Positions 1-10,060 of a stretch of DNA of 64,000 nt are shown here, piece after piece. The DNA comes from Antedon mediterranea (lineage: Eukaryota; Echinodermata; Crinoidea; Comatulida; Antedonidae): positions 2,643,001 to 2,707,000 of the forward strand of contig NC_092680.1 in NCBI RefSeq assembly GCF_964355755.1, read 5' to 3'. How positions within the stretch are numbered: the stretch's first letter is position 1; each line of letters begins with the position of its first letter. The position numbers and the translations under genes were made by a program. Below the pieces are notes generated by a model that saw only the letters and a program-made list of their open reading frames with translations, made no database searches and was not told the DNA's origin.

Positions 1-489
1 CATACGCGTTGTCAACACGTCGCTCAGTCGCCTGAGCTAACTGGTCATTTCGGTTTTAGCAAGGTTAATATGATACTGAATGATGGTGAATTACGTAATA
101 CACGTATAAATAGACTCACTTGCTCAGTCGATCATGTACTTTGTGGCGTAACGGGTAATGTTCAGCTTTGAGTGCTCTCAGCTCTGCACTAGTAAGTTAG
201 AACCTCTATGGATATATTTTTTTTTAATGGAAAATAAATATTGTTTTTTCTTTTACCTTTTTTCGCCATTCTTTTTCTCGTCTTTCGTAATTTATCGTTC
301 ACATTTTTGAAGTTTTGAGGGCCATGCTTCATTTGGTTGAGTCAAAGTTTAATAAATAAACATAAATAGTCGAAAGTGGCGTTTCATAGTCAAATCGAAT
401 TATTACTAACAACACGTGGCTAGGCCCTCTCCGCGAAACTCCAACTCTCCACCACACACACACAACGGGCACGGGGCGGAAAGCTTAGT
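1..489 (+). promoter_or_regulatory. Upstream region and 5' UTR of SMN
   Basis: No open frame of note lies here. The segment ends directly at the SMN start codon and should hold its promoter and 5' UTR. I see no clear TATA box. A short CA run (about 451-463) and a CG-richer stretch (about 408-480) precede the ATG. The transcription start cannot be placed from sequence alone. Confidence 0.4.
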
Positions 490-3400
490 ATGACAATGCA
501 GGATGCAGACTTTATGTTTCGTGTTGATTCACAACAAATAACGGTATAAATTTATTTTATCACGTTAACAATCTGTTCGCGAGGCTTAGGCTAGATAGGC
601 CTAGGCCTAGTTCAATTTCCCAACAGTCATCTTTTAGTTTAGTTTGCGTTCTTAAATGTTTTTTAATTGTTGTCTTTTTTTGTTTGTAGGCCTAGCCTAG
701 CTAGTAGGCTAGGCTACATGGCTAGGCCTACCCCTTATTTAGTTTAGGCCTAGCTAGTTAGTAGATAGTAGGCATAGTAGTATTGTAGGCTGCTACTACC
801 AGGCCTAGGCTAGGCCTATTAGGCTTAACTAAACTAAACAGGCATAGGATAGGCTGGGTCATACCACTAAAATCTTCACCCAGTAGGGTTTTACGATATA
901 AAATGTTATTTTTTAATATTTTAGTACCTACATTATTAATAATTATATTTAATTTTATTTTAATATTTAAAATAAAAATTAGTTATAAAATAATTATTGA
1001 CCGGTAGCGGTAATAATTTCAGGATGCATACATTTTATAAACATATATGTTGCGTTGGTTGGTTAATGCGGGCTAGTTTTTTGTCGGGAGATTGGATGAG
1101 GAAGAGGAGGCTCATGCAGAAATCGGGAGGGTTGGAGCATCTGTAAACAAATAGGCCTGACTGATCAATCATTTTACAATTAATAATATATACGTAGGCT
1201 AGGCTATATTAATATTTCATTTTGTCTTGAACTTAGGGCAGTAATGAAAATATATGGGATGACACAGCATTGATAAAGGCGTATGATAAGGCTGTTGAAT
1301 CAGTAAAGGTGAGGCTAAAATTTAATAAATAAATTAAACTTTATATCCTAGACATTTCACTCCATCACCATTTATGCATATACAGATGATGTGTTGGAAA
1401 AACAAGTTAAGAAATTGTAGGATGGTTAACCGTGTTCAATAAAAATCTGTGCAAATGGAATCGGTTACCATGACAATAATAATATTTATGTTTCAACCAA
1501 TACTCTAAAGCTTTGTCTACACTATCAAACTAGTTTGACAAAAAATTGTGATGTGCCCAAATATGGTAGTGAATGATATGCCCAAATATGGTGGTGATAT
1601 GCCCAAATATGACAGTGATATATAATAAAAAATATGGTAGTGCTATGACATCATCATGTCCATATATGGGCACATCACATATTTTTTGTCACATAATGTT
1701 TGATAATGTAAACAGGGCTTAACTTTGTGTACTCTGTAAATGTATAGAAAGATCTTGGTAATGGTGAAGTTGAAAATGCTGAACAACCTGTAATAAATAA
1801 ACAAAAACGAAGAAGAAAAGGTAAGAAGAAGAAAAAGCCGAAGGTAAGACTTTTTTTTTTTAAAGTAACATAACAATAAATACCATTTTGTCGGACACTT
1901 ATTGGCCAGATATACCTTGACCCTTTCCACTATATAAGCCAGTATATACACTAGTTTATTTTCCTAAATTTCACAAATTGTAATGCAAAAGATAGGACCT
2001 CAAATTAAGGTCAGCACTTTATTTCAGTAGGCCTACTTTTAGGCCCTGTATCCGCCACTGTGTACCGATGTGAATAGTTATATACTGGTTGAATTTACAC
2101 CAGCATTTTGCCAGCACACCCGCCTGTGAAAAAAGGACTTTTTTAAAACTTCCAATTGTAGAACCCTGTGTAGTGCTAGTATAAATATAAGAATAATTGT
2201 CTATAAACTTTTCTTATATTTAAGTGGAATGTTGGTGACCATTGTCAGGCATTATACGCTGTAGATGATATATACTACGAGGCTGTCATAAACTCTGTGA
2301 ATGTTGAACAAGGAAGCTGTTGGGTAACCTTTGAAGAGTATGGCAACGAGGAGGAGGTTGAACTACGCACGTTGAAACATTCATGTTTGAAAAACAAACA
2401 CACAAAACATGTAGATATTTCAGAGGTATGTGAGGGTGTGTGGCGCAGTGTGTTGGACGTTGGATTACTGATTGTGAGATCGTGGTTCGAATCCAACTCT
2501 CGCCGCATTGCTTATATCCAAGACACTTTACTTACATTTGCCTCTCCCCACCCAGGTGTGTAAAATGGTTACCAGTTAGATCAAGACACAACTTTGCACT
2601 GATTACTAGCTGCATTATTATGGGAGATGTTTCCATATGATCCCAAAAATTACGGGGGTAATAATGTGCAGTGCATTGAGAGCTTGGGTATATGCCCTAT
2701 ATAAGAATGAACTATTATTATGTATGGTACGGAAAGTAAATGTTGCTTTTTTGGCATCCCATAGAATACACTGCAGATGATTTGCATTTATATAATTATT
2801 TATATAAAAATATCAAATCTTTGCCAGTTTCTTCTTACCTCCATACTAAGGAAAAACATAAAAAAATCAAAATTTATAAAATTAGTTTTATATTTTATTT
2901 TTTCTCAAAGACTGAAACTGGTAGTGCAATGGAATATTCCGATTACATGTATAATAGCCCTAGTCATCCTATGGAGCATCCAGGCTGTCGAGGAGCTTGG
3001 AATCCTAACCCATGGATGGTGCCACCCATGTGTCCTCCTTTTATGCCTCCTTTTGCTATGGTAAGTAAAAGTGGTTTTAAAAACATAACTTCATTATTAG
3101 TGAGTGTTGTTGACTACTCCCAAATTATCGTATGTAAGTTAAAACATTTCAGTAAAAAAGGGGTTTTGAAAACATAACTGTAACTTCATTAGTTTTTTTT
3201 TTTTTAACCACCACATTTAATGAAGGTGATCCATCCAGCAATTGCTGATCATTAAGGACCCTCATAGGGTCACAAGACAAACATGTACACAAGATGCTAT
3301 ACATAAACAAAGTCTTATTACAAGTCTTTGGGAGTGGAGTTGTAATTTTGTCCTTAGAAAAAATCCTGACATGCGACGGGACTTCAAACTAAGACCCTTG

Positions 3401-4048
3401 GAGTGGTAACCCAGCATCATAACATTCATCATTCTTTTTCATCTTTATTCTAGTCTCCTATGGCACCACCATATGCAAGCCCCATGCCCTACTATCAACG
3501 GACAAGTGGATTCCCAAATGTAAGTATAAACATTTCATTTTTTACTCCTATACTTTGCTTTATACAGTATTTCCTTTTTTATATTTTAATATTCACAATA
3601 TTTCACCTGGGTGGCTTAGTTAAAGAAACTAAAAAAGAAGCAATTTTTTTTATCTGTATTATTATTATTATTATTTTGTTTTTCAGTGGCCACCTGCTCC
3701 CCCTGCCCCACCACCTGTCAGACCTCCAAATATGGAAAGTGACGACAGTGATGATGGACTTCATTCTATGCTCATTGCTTGGTATATGAGTGGTTATCAC
3801 ACAGGATATTATCAGGTAAATAAATGATTTTATATAAAAAGGGGTTACAAATCAATGCTATAAATTTCAATCATTAAAGTTGAAACTTAGCATGTGATTT
3901 TAAAATGTGTTTCTTATATCTTCAGGGTTTAAAAGACAAGGCAAAATCTCCAGCACCAAAGCAAAGGTCACAGAAAGGTCAAGGAAGACATCATTCACAG
4001 ACACCAACACATTGTAAGGCACCGTCCCTCACAACAGAATCGCCTTAA
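490..4048 (+). CDS. SMN1: Survival motor neuron protein (SMN), 8 coding exons, 296 aa
   Basis: SMN is the core of the SMN-Gemin complex that loads Sm rings onto snRNAs in the cytoplasm and Cajal bodies/gems. Coding exons are 490-543, 1237-1308, 1748-1843, 2225-2425, 2911-3060, 3454-3519, 3687-3815 and 3926-4048, all phase 0 with GT-AG borders. Residues 19-42 form the Gemin2-binding helix ([15 protein letters not shown]). Residues 60-74 are a Lys/Arg-rich tract. The Tudor domain starts at W75; its aromatic cage is Y85, Y92, F110, Y113 with N115. Residues 142-227 are Pro/Met-rich, including [11 protein letters not shown]. The YG box at 239-256 ([16 protein letters not shown]) is nearly identical to vertebrates. 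Total length (296) is close to human SMN (294). Exons 2 and 4 (72 and 201 bp) match my recollection of the human exon 2a and 3 sizes. Exon 3 has a second possible donor after 1820. The start is the first ATG of the exon; M3 is an alternative. The gene converges with SERF. Confidence 0.97.
575..870. repeat. TAGGCCTA cluster in SMN intron 1
   Basis: Dense, irregular runs of the self-complementary motif AGGCCT/CCTAGG occur shortly after exon 1. The motif also occurs singly across the window, but is clustered here and in the first introns of SERF and SUB1. Confidence 0.8.
1507..1722. mobile_element. MITE-A copy 1 (SMN intron 2)
   Basis: Terminal inverted repeats are of the form AGCTCTGTCTACACTATCAA, here slightly diverged (CTTTGTCTAC... 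and ...TGTAAACAGGGCTT). Arms contain GTGATGTGCCCA and its complement. The middle holds three copies of a 21 to 25 bp unit with CCAAATATGG. Perfect CArG boxes lie at 1557-1566, 1582-1591 and 1660-1669. No coding capacity. Confidence 0.85.
2433..2735 (+). mobile_element. tRNA-derived SINE in SMN intron 4
   Basis: The head is tRNA-like: an A box (TGGCGCAGTGTGTTGG, 2441-2456) and a perfect B box (GGTTCGAATCC, 2484-2494) at tRNA-like spacing. An unrelated body follows, then a tail (CTATATAAGAATGAAC then TATTATTATG) of the kind shared with LINE partners. A fragment of the same 3' half recurs at about 18850-18935. It begins within about 8 bp of the splice donor of the Tudor exon (2426). Confidence 0.8.
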
Positions 4049-4166
4049 TGGATGATTGAACTGTATATTCAAGGAATACTGTGCTCAGTTGACTGTTAAA
4101 AACATTGTTAACTAGTTCAGTAATAGTAGCAATCTTGTGTTATCTAGCATGCATGCATGTACTATA

Positions 4167-4467
4167 TTAAGGCCAATTTACATACAATCCGTAATTTATA
4201 TTCCTTTTATAAGGGCAGTCAAAACCTTTAAGGTTATAGGAACTTGTTCCTTAGTTTGTCTGCTTTCCTCCTGTATTTTTTATTTATTTATATATGCATT
4301 TGGAGGAAAATAAGTATATTACGGTATTATGATGTTAAGCAGAAAACAGCTCGCAAATAGAGTCTGTATCTATACTCTGAGTGCGTTTTTTGTATGGTCA
4401 TAAGAAATAACATAGATTCTATATTTTTGTTTTTCACTTACCGCTCATCTGTATAAATTTACCTTAA
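4167..4467. mobile_element. MITE-D copy 1 inside the SMN 3' UTR
   Basis: Both ends are TTAA. The left end reads TTAAGGCCAATTTACATAC and the right end is its diverged complement (…TATAAATTTACCTTAA). The inner right arm (ATGGTCATAAGAAATAACAT then AGATTCTATATTTTT) is the same as in the copy at 32544-32864. Non-coding. Confidence 0.8.
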
Positions 4468-4893
4468 TGCATCAGTTGACATAACTAGCAGCATGTAATT
4501 GTACTCTAGTATAAATGATTTATTATTATTATAATAATTTGAAGAATTAAAGGGGAGGATTGTAGTAATAGTAACAATCTACTGTAGCTTAAAATACCTA
4601 TTCTGTCATGTACCATACAAGACAAATTCTGTATTTGTAATCAGTACAGTGTTAAAATTGTTTTTAGCAAATTGTAATGTTTGTAAAGTAAATACTTTTT
4701 TGTGATATTAAATTCCTTTATGAAAAACTCTTGTTTCAAATTTGAATACTGTAATAATTGTTGGCCTCTTTCTTACACCTGTTTAAACATCAATTTATGT
4801 TATGTTTCACAGCAGATATCGTAATTTATTTTGTTACATTATCACATGTTTGTCACATATGATACTGTACTTATGAATTTGGCTATATTTTCT

Positions 4894-5036
4894 TAACCTC
4901 TGTCTACACTATCAAACCTTATGTGACAAAAAAGTGATGTACCTAAATATGGTAGTGATATGACATCATCATGTCCATATTATGGGCACATCACATTTTT
5001 TTGCAACATACAATTTGATAGTGTAGACAGAGTTTT
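4894..5036. mobile_element. MITE-A copy 2
   Basis: Starts CCTCTGTCTACACTATCAA and ends TTGATAGTGTAGACAGAG, with the standard inner GTGATG / CACATCAC arms. It lies between the SMN and SERF 3' ends. Confidence 0.85.
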
Positions 5037-5529
5037 AGACATTGTATAAAACTGATACATCTGTTCCCAAAGGACAGATTTTATGAGAACATTTCTGTTG
5101 AAGCCATGAGTAGCATAGAAAATGACAAATTAACATTACTGTATAATAAACTGAAAATTAAAGATTTATTTTTTGTTTACAAATCTAAGAGATAGTATCA
5201 TCGTTTACTGTTAATTGAAAATTACAGAAATATTAATTATTTTCAATATAAAAATTCCTTGTACCAAGAATTACTAAGTCTGTCTCAACCATAAATATTA
5301 CAAAGTATTGGCACACAAGGCATCTCGACAAACCTCCCATTTATGAGATCAAAAATAAAAGACTATTAAATATTAATATTAACTACAGGAATTAATTACA
5401 CAATGGAAAACTGGGAAAGCGTATTTAGATTATATTTTGGATAAATATTTAAACGGTATTTTATGCTAGTTGACTGTTAAAAAAAGGAATAAAAAACAGA
5501 ACATATAATAATTATAAGAAAAATACAAT

Positions 5530-5535
5530 TTTATT
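5530..5535 (-). terminator. SERF poly(A) signal
   Basis: AATAAA on the - strand (TTTATT on +), about 215 bases after the SERF stop codon. It is the first canonical hexamer downstream of that gene. Confidence 0.6.
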
Positions 5536-5747
5536 CACTAGAACACTAACTTAATAATAGTACACATTAAAAGTTATTTTGCCAAATATATCATATTGGA
5601 GGACGTTGCTTTACTCCATTTTCCTTGCTGTAAATCTTTGTTCTTCATTGTGTAAATCCATTTAAAAAAAAGTCCACATGTTAACAGGCTGCTTCTAAAT
5701 AGTTTTTATTGTTCCATTTTCAATACTCTATTCATTCATATACTTTG

Positions 5748-6699
5748 TTATTTTTTCTCTGCTTTCTCGGCAGCTTTCTTCTGTTTTTCACGCATCACTT
5801 CTGCATCCCTTGAAAAAAAAAGATGCAATTCTTTACGGAATTACTGAATGAATGGTTGAGTTAACACCTTTTTCACATCTGCAAAATGTAACAAGTTGTA
5901 ACCAGGTTTGGATAGTGTAAATAAAATTCTGTGGATGAATCTGACCCCTGACCTTTAAATGATCATGCACGAATTATTGAATGATTTCCAAACCTGTGTT
6001 TTCGATTTTCCAAGTTCATACCACCATTGCCAGATGCCGTTGCTTTTTTCTTTGCCTGGTCTTGTTGTTTCTTTAGATTCTTGGCCCTAGCAAGGTCCCT
6101 TTGATTTCCTCCTATAAATTAAAAAAAAGAATAATAAATTGACTATTAATTTTATTATTATTCAACATTGCCTATTAATTGTGTTTTTCTAGATAAGTAC
6201 GTTTTTTTAGCTAGCGGCGTTCCATACAAAGTACCAGAAGTTGATTTTATCGCGACCAAAATTATAAGCGAATTATTTATAAAATAAAAGACGACAAATA
6301 CATACATATCACTATCATCATACAATTTAATACCAGTCAAAACTCAATATCAGAAACCTATTATCCCATGGTAAATAATTTTAACTTAAATAACAATTAT
6401 ACATATTAAAAGAAGCCACAGCAAATGAATAGAATAGGCCCTATGCTTTGTTTGTTTACGAACGACCGAACCGACCATCTACAACAGTTTTAGAAGGCAG
6501 AGGTATGCACCCGCTCAAGGGCTAAAGCTGGCTCTAGCTCTAGGTAGGCCTAGACTAGAGAGGCCTACCTAGCCCAGTTGTCTTGATGTCATGGACGTCC
6601 AACGACAAAAGAACATTTATTTTTAGACTTAGAATAAAATAAACCTATTACCAAAAATACAGAATGATCTAATAAATATTGGTAATACTAACGTGTCAT
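5748..6699 (-). CDS. SERF1: Small EDRK-rich factor (SERF), 3 exons, 61 aa
   Basis: SERF proteins are tiny, highly basic, nucleic-acid-associated factors shown in worm and human to promote amyloid aggregation. Coding exons on the - strand are 6699-6693 (MT plus one base), 6111-5994 and 5808-5748. Splice donors are GTTAGT and GTTTGG; acceptors are ATAG and CAAG. The joined frame gives MTRGNQRDLARAKN, the family signature, then a Lys/Gln-rich stretch, a central Gly/Asn-containing segment, and a C-terminal RDAEVMREKQKKAAEKAEKK. Length 61 matches the 59 to 62 aa usual in the family. The middle (about residues 25-38) differs from the usual KGKRDDGLSAAA segment. The 7-nt first coding exon is inferred from the MTR start common to the family and a matching donor. 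SERF1 and SERF2 cannot be told apart at this distance. It converges with SMN and diverges from SUB1. Confidence 0.92.
6528..6582. repeat. TAGGCCTA cluster in SERF intron 1
   Basis: Short cluster of CTCTAGGTAGGCCTAGAC and AGAGAGGCCTACCTAGCC, partly palindromic. It lies inside the intron between the 7-nt first coding exon and exon 2 of SERF. Confidence 0.7.
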
Positions 6700-7089
6700 T
6701 TTTAGAGGATAATCTGAAAGCAAACACTAAATTTTGACACTTTTCTATGCAGGAATCAAACCCGCCTAACGACGTTTGTGTTCCACGTAACCTCAGCTTT
6801 ATTTTTTGGTACATAAATATGGATGGAAGGCTAGCTTTGTAAAAACTAATATTAATACTCAATCTCTCACAAAATGACTCCTCCCTCACTGTGCTCCACT
6901 GGCGCCAAATTGGATCAAAGGAGCACTGTGTATTAACATAAGAAAATATGTTAAAATTTCTTTTGAATAAAAAAAAAGGACTGCAAATTCAAAAATATTT
7001 CTTGGTATATGTTAATTGTTTCTCAATTTACAGAAAAATCCAATTCCTAACCATTTTTTTGGATCAAAATCATTATTAGAGTTTTCAAA

Positions 7090-7966
7090 ATTGTCTTTTC
7101 TTAGCCCCAAACATGGTGGGGTACTGAAGATTCTTATGCATGTTGTTTGAAAAAATAATAGATGTCATTTTCGGGGACCTTGCAGCTCTATTTTAAACAG
7201 TTTGGTATGTCGTGCGTTATTATTATGCAAATGAGTTTGTGCAGGTGTATTATGGTAAAGAGGGTATGTTAGTCATTCACGGTCAACACGCCACACTGTT
7301 AAATGTTGATGCTGTTAATTATTTACATTAGAAGATTTTTAAAATCATGTAAATAAATATTTTCCGGACAGGAAGCTAGAAGTTCCCCTCGGTTAGTTAG
7401 CAAAAGTAATCTCGAAAAGAACTCCATGTGGAAAAGTAGCCCACACAAGAGTACTAAAAGGAGCACATAGGTTACGTTTCTTTTCGAGGTTTTATGGCAG
7501 TCTATTTAATGGAAAATAATGCCATGCAACTTTGTTTCTGATTTAAAAAAAGTCCCACTTGACATTTACAATCCTCAAAATATCTCTCTTTCAAAATAAA
7601 AGAAAAACAATTTTCCACATGGGGTTCTTTTCAAGATTACTTTTTTAAACTAAAGGAGGGATTTTCTAGATTCCCGTCCGGAAAATTGTATCTTTACATG
7701 ATTTGAATTTCTAATAAAGATTAACAAAATCAAAATTTAACTTTTAAATTTAATTGTGTGGCGTGTTCACCGCGTAGGACTAACAATACCATCTTTCCCA
7801 TTACACATGCACAAACTCATTTGCATAACAACGTACGGCATACCAAACTGTTTAAAATAACTACAAGGTCCCCAGAAAAGACACCTACAGTATTTTGAAA
7901 CACGATATATAAGGGTCTTCACTACCCCACCGTGATTGGGGCAGAGCAAAGACATTTTTGAAAAAA
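7090..7966. mobile_element. Long imperfect foldback element, about 0.87 kb
   Basis: The left half (about 7090-7460) is matched by the reverse complement of the right half (about 7610-7966). Arm pairs include ATGCAAATGAGTTTGTGCA with TGCACAAACTCATTTGCAT, TTTCCGGACAGGAAGCTAGA with TCTAGATTCCCGTCCGGAAA, and GTGTGGCGTGT near both inner borders. The outer ends carry CCCCAAACATGGTGGGGTA against TACCCCACCGTGATTGGGG. The central spacer is about 150 bp. Small insertions and deletions break the pairing. No open frame. Confidence 0.8.
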
Positions 7967-7977
7967 TATTTATTGAA

Positions 7978-8105
7978 ATATGAAATGAAATATTAAGTCT
8001 CCAGTTAAGCTCACCATGGTTGGGGCAGAGCTAAGAATGAAAGCTTTTTCCCCGGAAATTATGAAACGAAATATATAGGCCTAAGTCTTCAGGACCAGCC
8101 ATACA
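7978..8105. repeat. Degraded extra copies of the foldback end
   Basis: After the right end of the foldback, segments such as TAAGCTCACCATGGTTGGGG and GCAGAGCTAAG repeat the terminal sequence, with a weaker third trace near 8086-8120. Confidence 0.55.
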
Positions 8106-8670
8106 ATGGTGATTGTTTCCCAAGTGTGAGACATGCAATGCACGCGGCGGTGACGGTAATTCAACAAAACAAAATTATAAAATACAAACAGAGCTAGCAC
8201 ACAAAAGCCTACTTACTAATTTTAATATTTCTATAATTTAGAAAACAATTACAATTATCACCTTTGATAATTATAATGTTAAATTTCAACTATCCAGATG
8301 CGAATTTTAGGTTGGGTTTTAAAAAACTTGACTTCATATGCTTTAATTTCAAAGATCTGCTTAAAACATATTTATTTATTTATTTATTTATTCTACCATA
8401 AACCTTTATTCACAACATATTAGTAGGCCTACAACACAATATCCACTGAACCAGTTACCGTAGTACTATTTCTATTTCGGAAGTAAATAAAGGCATAAAT
8501 GGCGCTCCGTAAAGTAGAGAATGTGGTCGATCGTCGAAATGACGCTCTGAATATACCTCACTCAGTCGCATGTGTTTTTATTCAGTAGCCGCGCTAAGAG
8601 ACTCAATAAAAACAAATTAAATTTAGGCCTAGGTCTAGATAAGATTAGTTAGTACTTTTAAATTGTGAAA

Positions 8671-10021
8671 ATGCCCAAATCTAAGGAATTTATAGACTCG
8701 TCGGATGACTCTGATGTTGAAAGGGTAGGCTCTCAACAATATTAGAGTACTTTAATTAAAAGAAAGACTAGGCCTAGGCCTAGGCCTAGGCCTAGGCCTA
8801 GCCTAGCTAGGCCTAGGCTAGGCCTGCTCCTAGTAGGCCTAGCCTAGCTAGCTAGCCTAGGCCTAGCCTACTAGGCCTACTAGGCTAAGCCTGCACCTAG
8901 CCTAGAGTAGTACTAGTAGGCACTCTATAGTGTAGGCCTTGCCTCCTCTAGAGATCGAGAAGGAGGCGGTAGGGCTAGTTCCCGCTTAAAAGCTACACGA
9001 CGGCCCTTCCTCGAGCCTGGCAAGCTAGGCTATCCTATGTAGGCCCTATGTTAACTTGAAAAATTAATGTTTTCATCTTCAGCCCAAAGCAAAAAAAGCA
9101 AAATCTCAAGAAAAGAAATCAAAAGAATCATCAAGTAAAAAAGGGGAAGATGAACATAAATTTGAGGTAAGAAGGACGAAGTTGCAACTAATAATAATTA
9201 AATAGAAATGTTCATGTGCCTTTTTATACTTACTAGTGTTCTAGAATTGTTGTTAAAGATGTTCAATCTGTATTATTGTACCATCATCGACCTGTCTGTA
9301 AACCGTTATGTGTTTGCATGGTATAAGTAGCAGGTATAGTAATCATCATTTGCTCATGAAAGCGACTCATTAATTGATTACAAGATTACTCTAGAATCAC
9401 TTTTGGCCTTGCCTTTTAATAAAAAAACTTGTATGTGTATTTGCAACCTGTATTTGTTATTATAGATATCGAGGACAAGGTTTGTGAATGTGAGGGAGTT
9501 TAAGGGTAAAGTTCTTATTGACATTCGTGAATACTATGAAGCTGGAGGCGAAATGAAACCAGGAAAGAAAGGTACTTTAAAAGTATGATGTGCCCAAATA
9601 TGGTAGTGATATGCTTAAAACCAGTGATCGTTCAGACGATGACAAATTTACACATCTAAAAAATGTACCCAGCAAGGTCATATTTCATGCATCTTTTTAC
9701 ACTAGTATGGTCAAATTGCTCCTTATCTTGCTGTTAATCAGCTTGTGGTTTAAGGTGTAATTGAACAATCCACCTCATGAGTTGGGTTTTTGAAACAGGT
9801 GGTGTATATCAAAATTTAGACCACACGACCATTACATGTGCAAGTTGTTACATCCGAACAGGCCCATAAAGTTTGGTAGTTGTAGACCGAGCTTTACTAA
9901 GTCTACAGTAGTAGCCTATAACTATACATGTTATTTTGTAGGTATCAGTTTGTCAGTAGACCAGTGGAACAAACTCAAAGAAGTAATGGAAGATGTTGAT
10001 GAGAGCATTAAGCAGTTTTAA
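8671..10021 (+). CDS. SUB1: PC4/SUB1 ssDNA-binding transcription coactivator, 4 exons, 107 aa
   Basis: PC4 binds single-stranded DNA as a dimer and bridges activators to RNA polymerase II; it also acts in repair and chromatin. Coding exons are 8671-8724, 9083-9166, 9466-9571 and 9942-10021, with donors GTAGGC, GTAAGA and GTACTT and acceptors CAG, TAG and TAG. Residues 1-18 are an acidic/Ser N-terminus (SSDDSDVE), the counterpart of the CK2-target SEAC region. Residues 19-46 are a Lys/Ser-rich linker. The PC4 fold follows from about residue 50: [40 protein letters not shown] and a C-terminal acidic helix. The REYW tryptophan of human PC4 is Tyr70 here. Length is shorter than the human 127 aa because the linker is short. 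The gene is head-to-head with SERF. Confidence 0.96.
8769..9050. repeat. (CCTAGG)n-like cluster in SUB1 intron 1
   Basis: Begins with an almost perfect hexamer array of CCTAGG (8769-8800) followed by mixed TAGGCC/AGCCTAG/CTAGC palindromes to about 8960, and one more near 9025-9050. The sequence is self-complementary in almost any register. Confidence 0.85.
9589..9622. mobile_element. MITE-A fragment in SUB1 intron 3
   Basis: GATGTGCCCAAATATGGTAG then TGATATGC matches only the inner arm of MITE-A. The terminal repeats are missing. It retains a CArG box. Confidence 0.6.
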
Positions 10022-10054
10022 AGGACATTCAATATCCTCGTTTAGACTCCTGTG

Positions 10055-10060
10055 AATAAA
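10055..10060 (+). terminator. SUB1 poly(A) signal
   Basis: AATAAA 34 bases after the SUB1 stop codon. A longer 3' UTR cannot be excluded. Confidence 0.6.

Larger units (their letters stand above)
4049..5150 (+). other. SMN 3' UTR and candidate poly(A) signals
   Basis: Sequence after the SMN stop. Candidate signals are ATTAAA at 4546-4551 and 4707-4712, and AATAAA at 5145-5150; which is used cannot be told. The 3' UTR region contains a MITE-D copy. A MITE-A copy lies before the distal signal. Transcript ends from SMN (+) and SERF (-, signal at 5530-5535) therefore lie within a few hundred bases of each other. Confidence 0.5.
6700..8670. promoter_or_regulatory. Divergent SERF/SUB1 intergenic region
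   Basis: About 2 kb separates the two start codons and must contain both promoters. It holds a near-perfect 11-bp inverted repeat around GGCGCCAAAT (6888-6929), the large foldback element, and a TTTA microsatellite at 8370-8393. No coding frame with support. Confidence 0.5.

Noticed and set aside
2437-2512. tRNA gene
   Set aside because: A and B boxes are present, but the acceptor and anticodon stems do not pair well, and a SINE body and tail follow. It is a SINE head.
2740-3177. 145-aa protein around SMN exon 5
   Set aside because: Only 2911-3060 is coding, as SMN exon 5. The rest is intron read-through on both sides.
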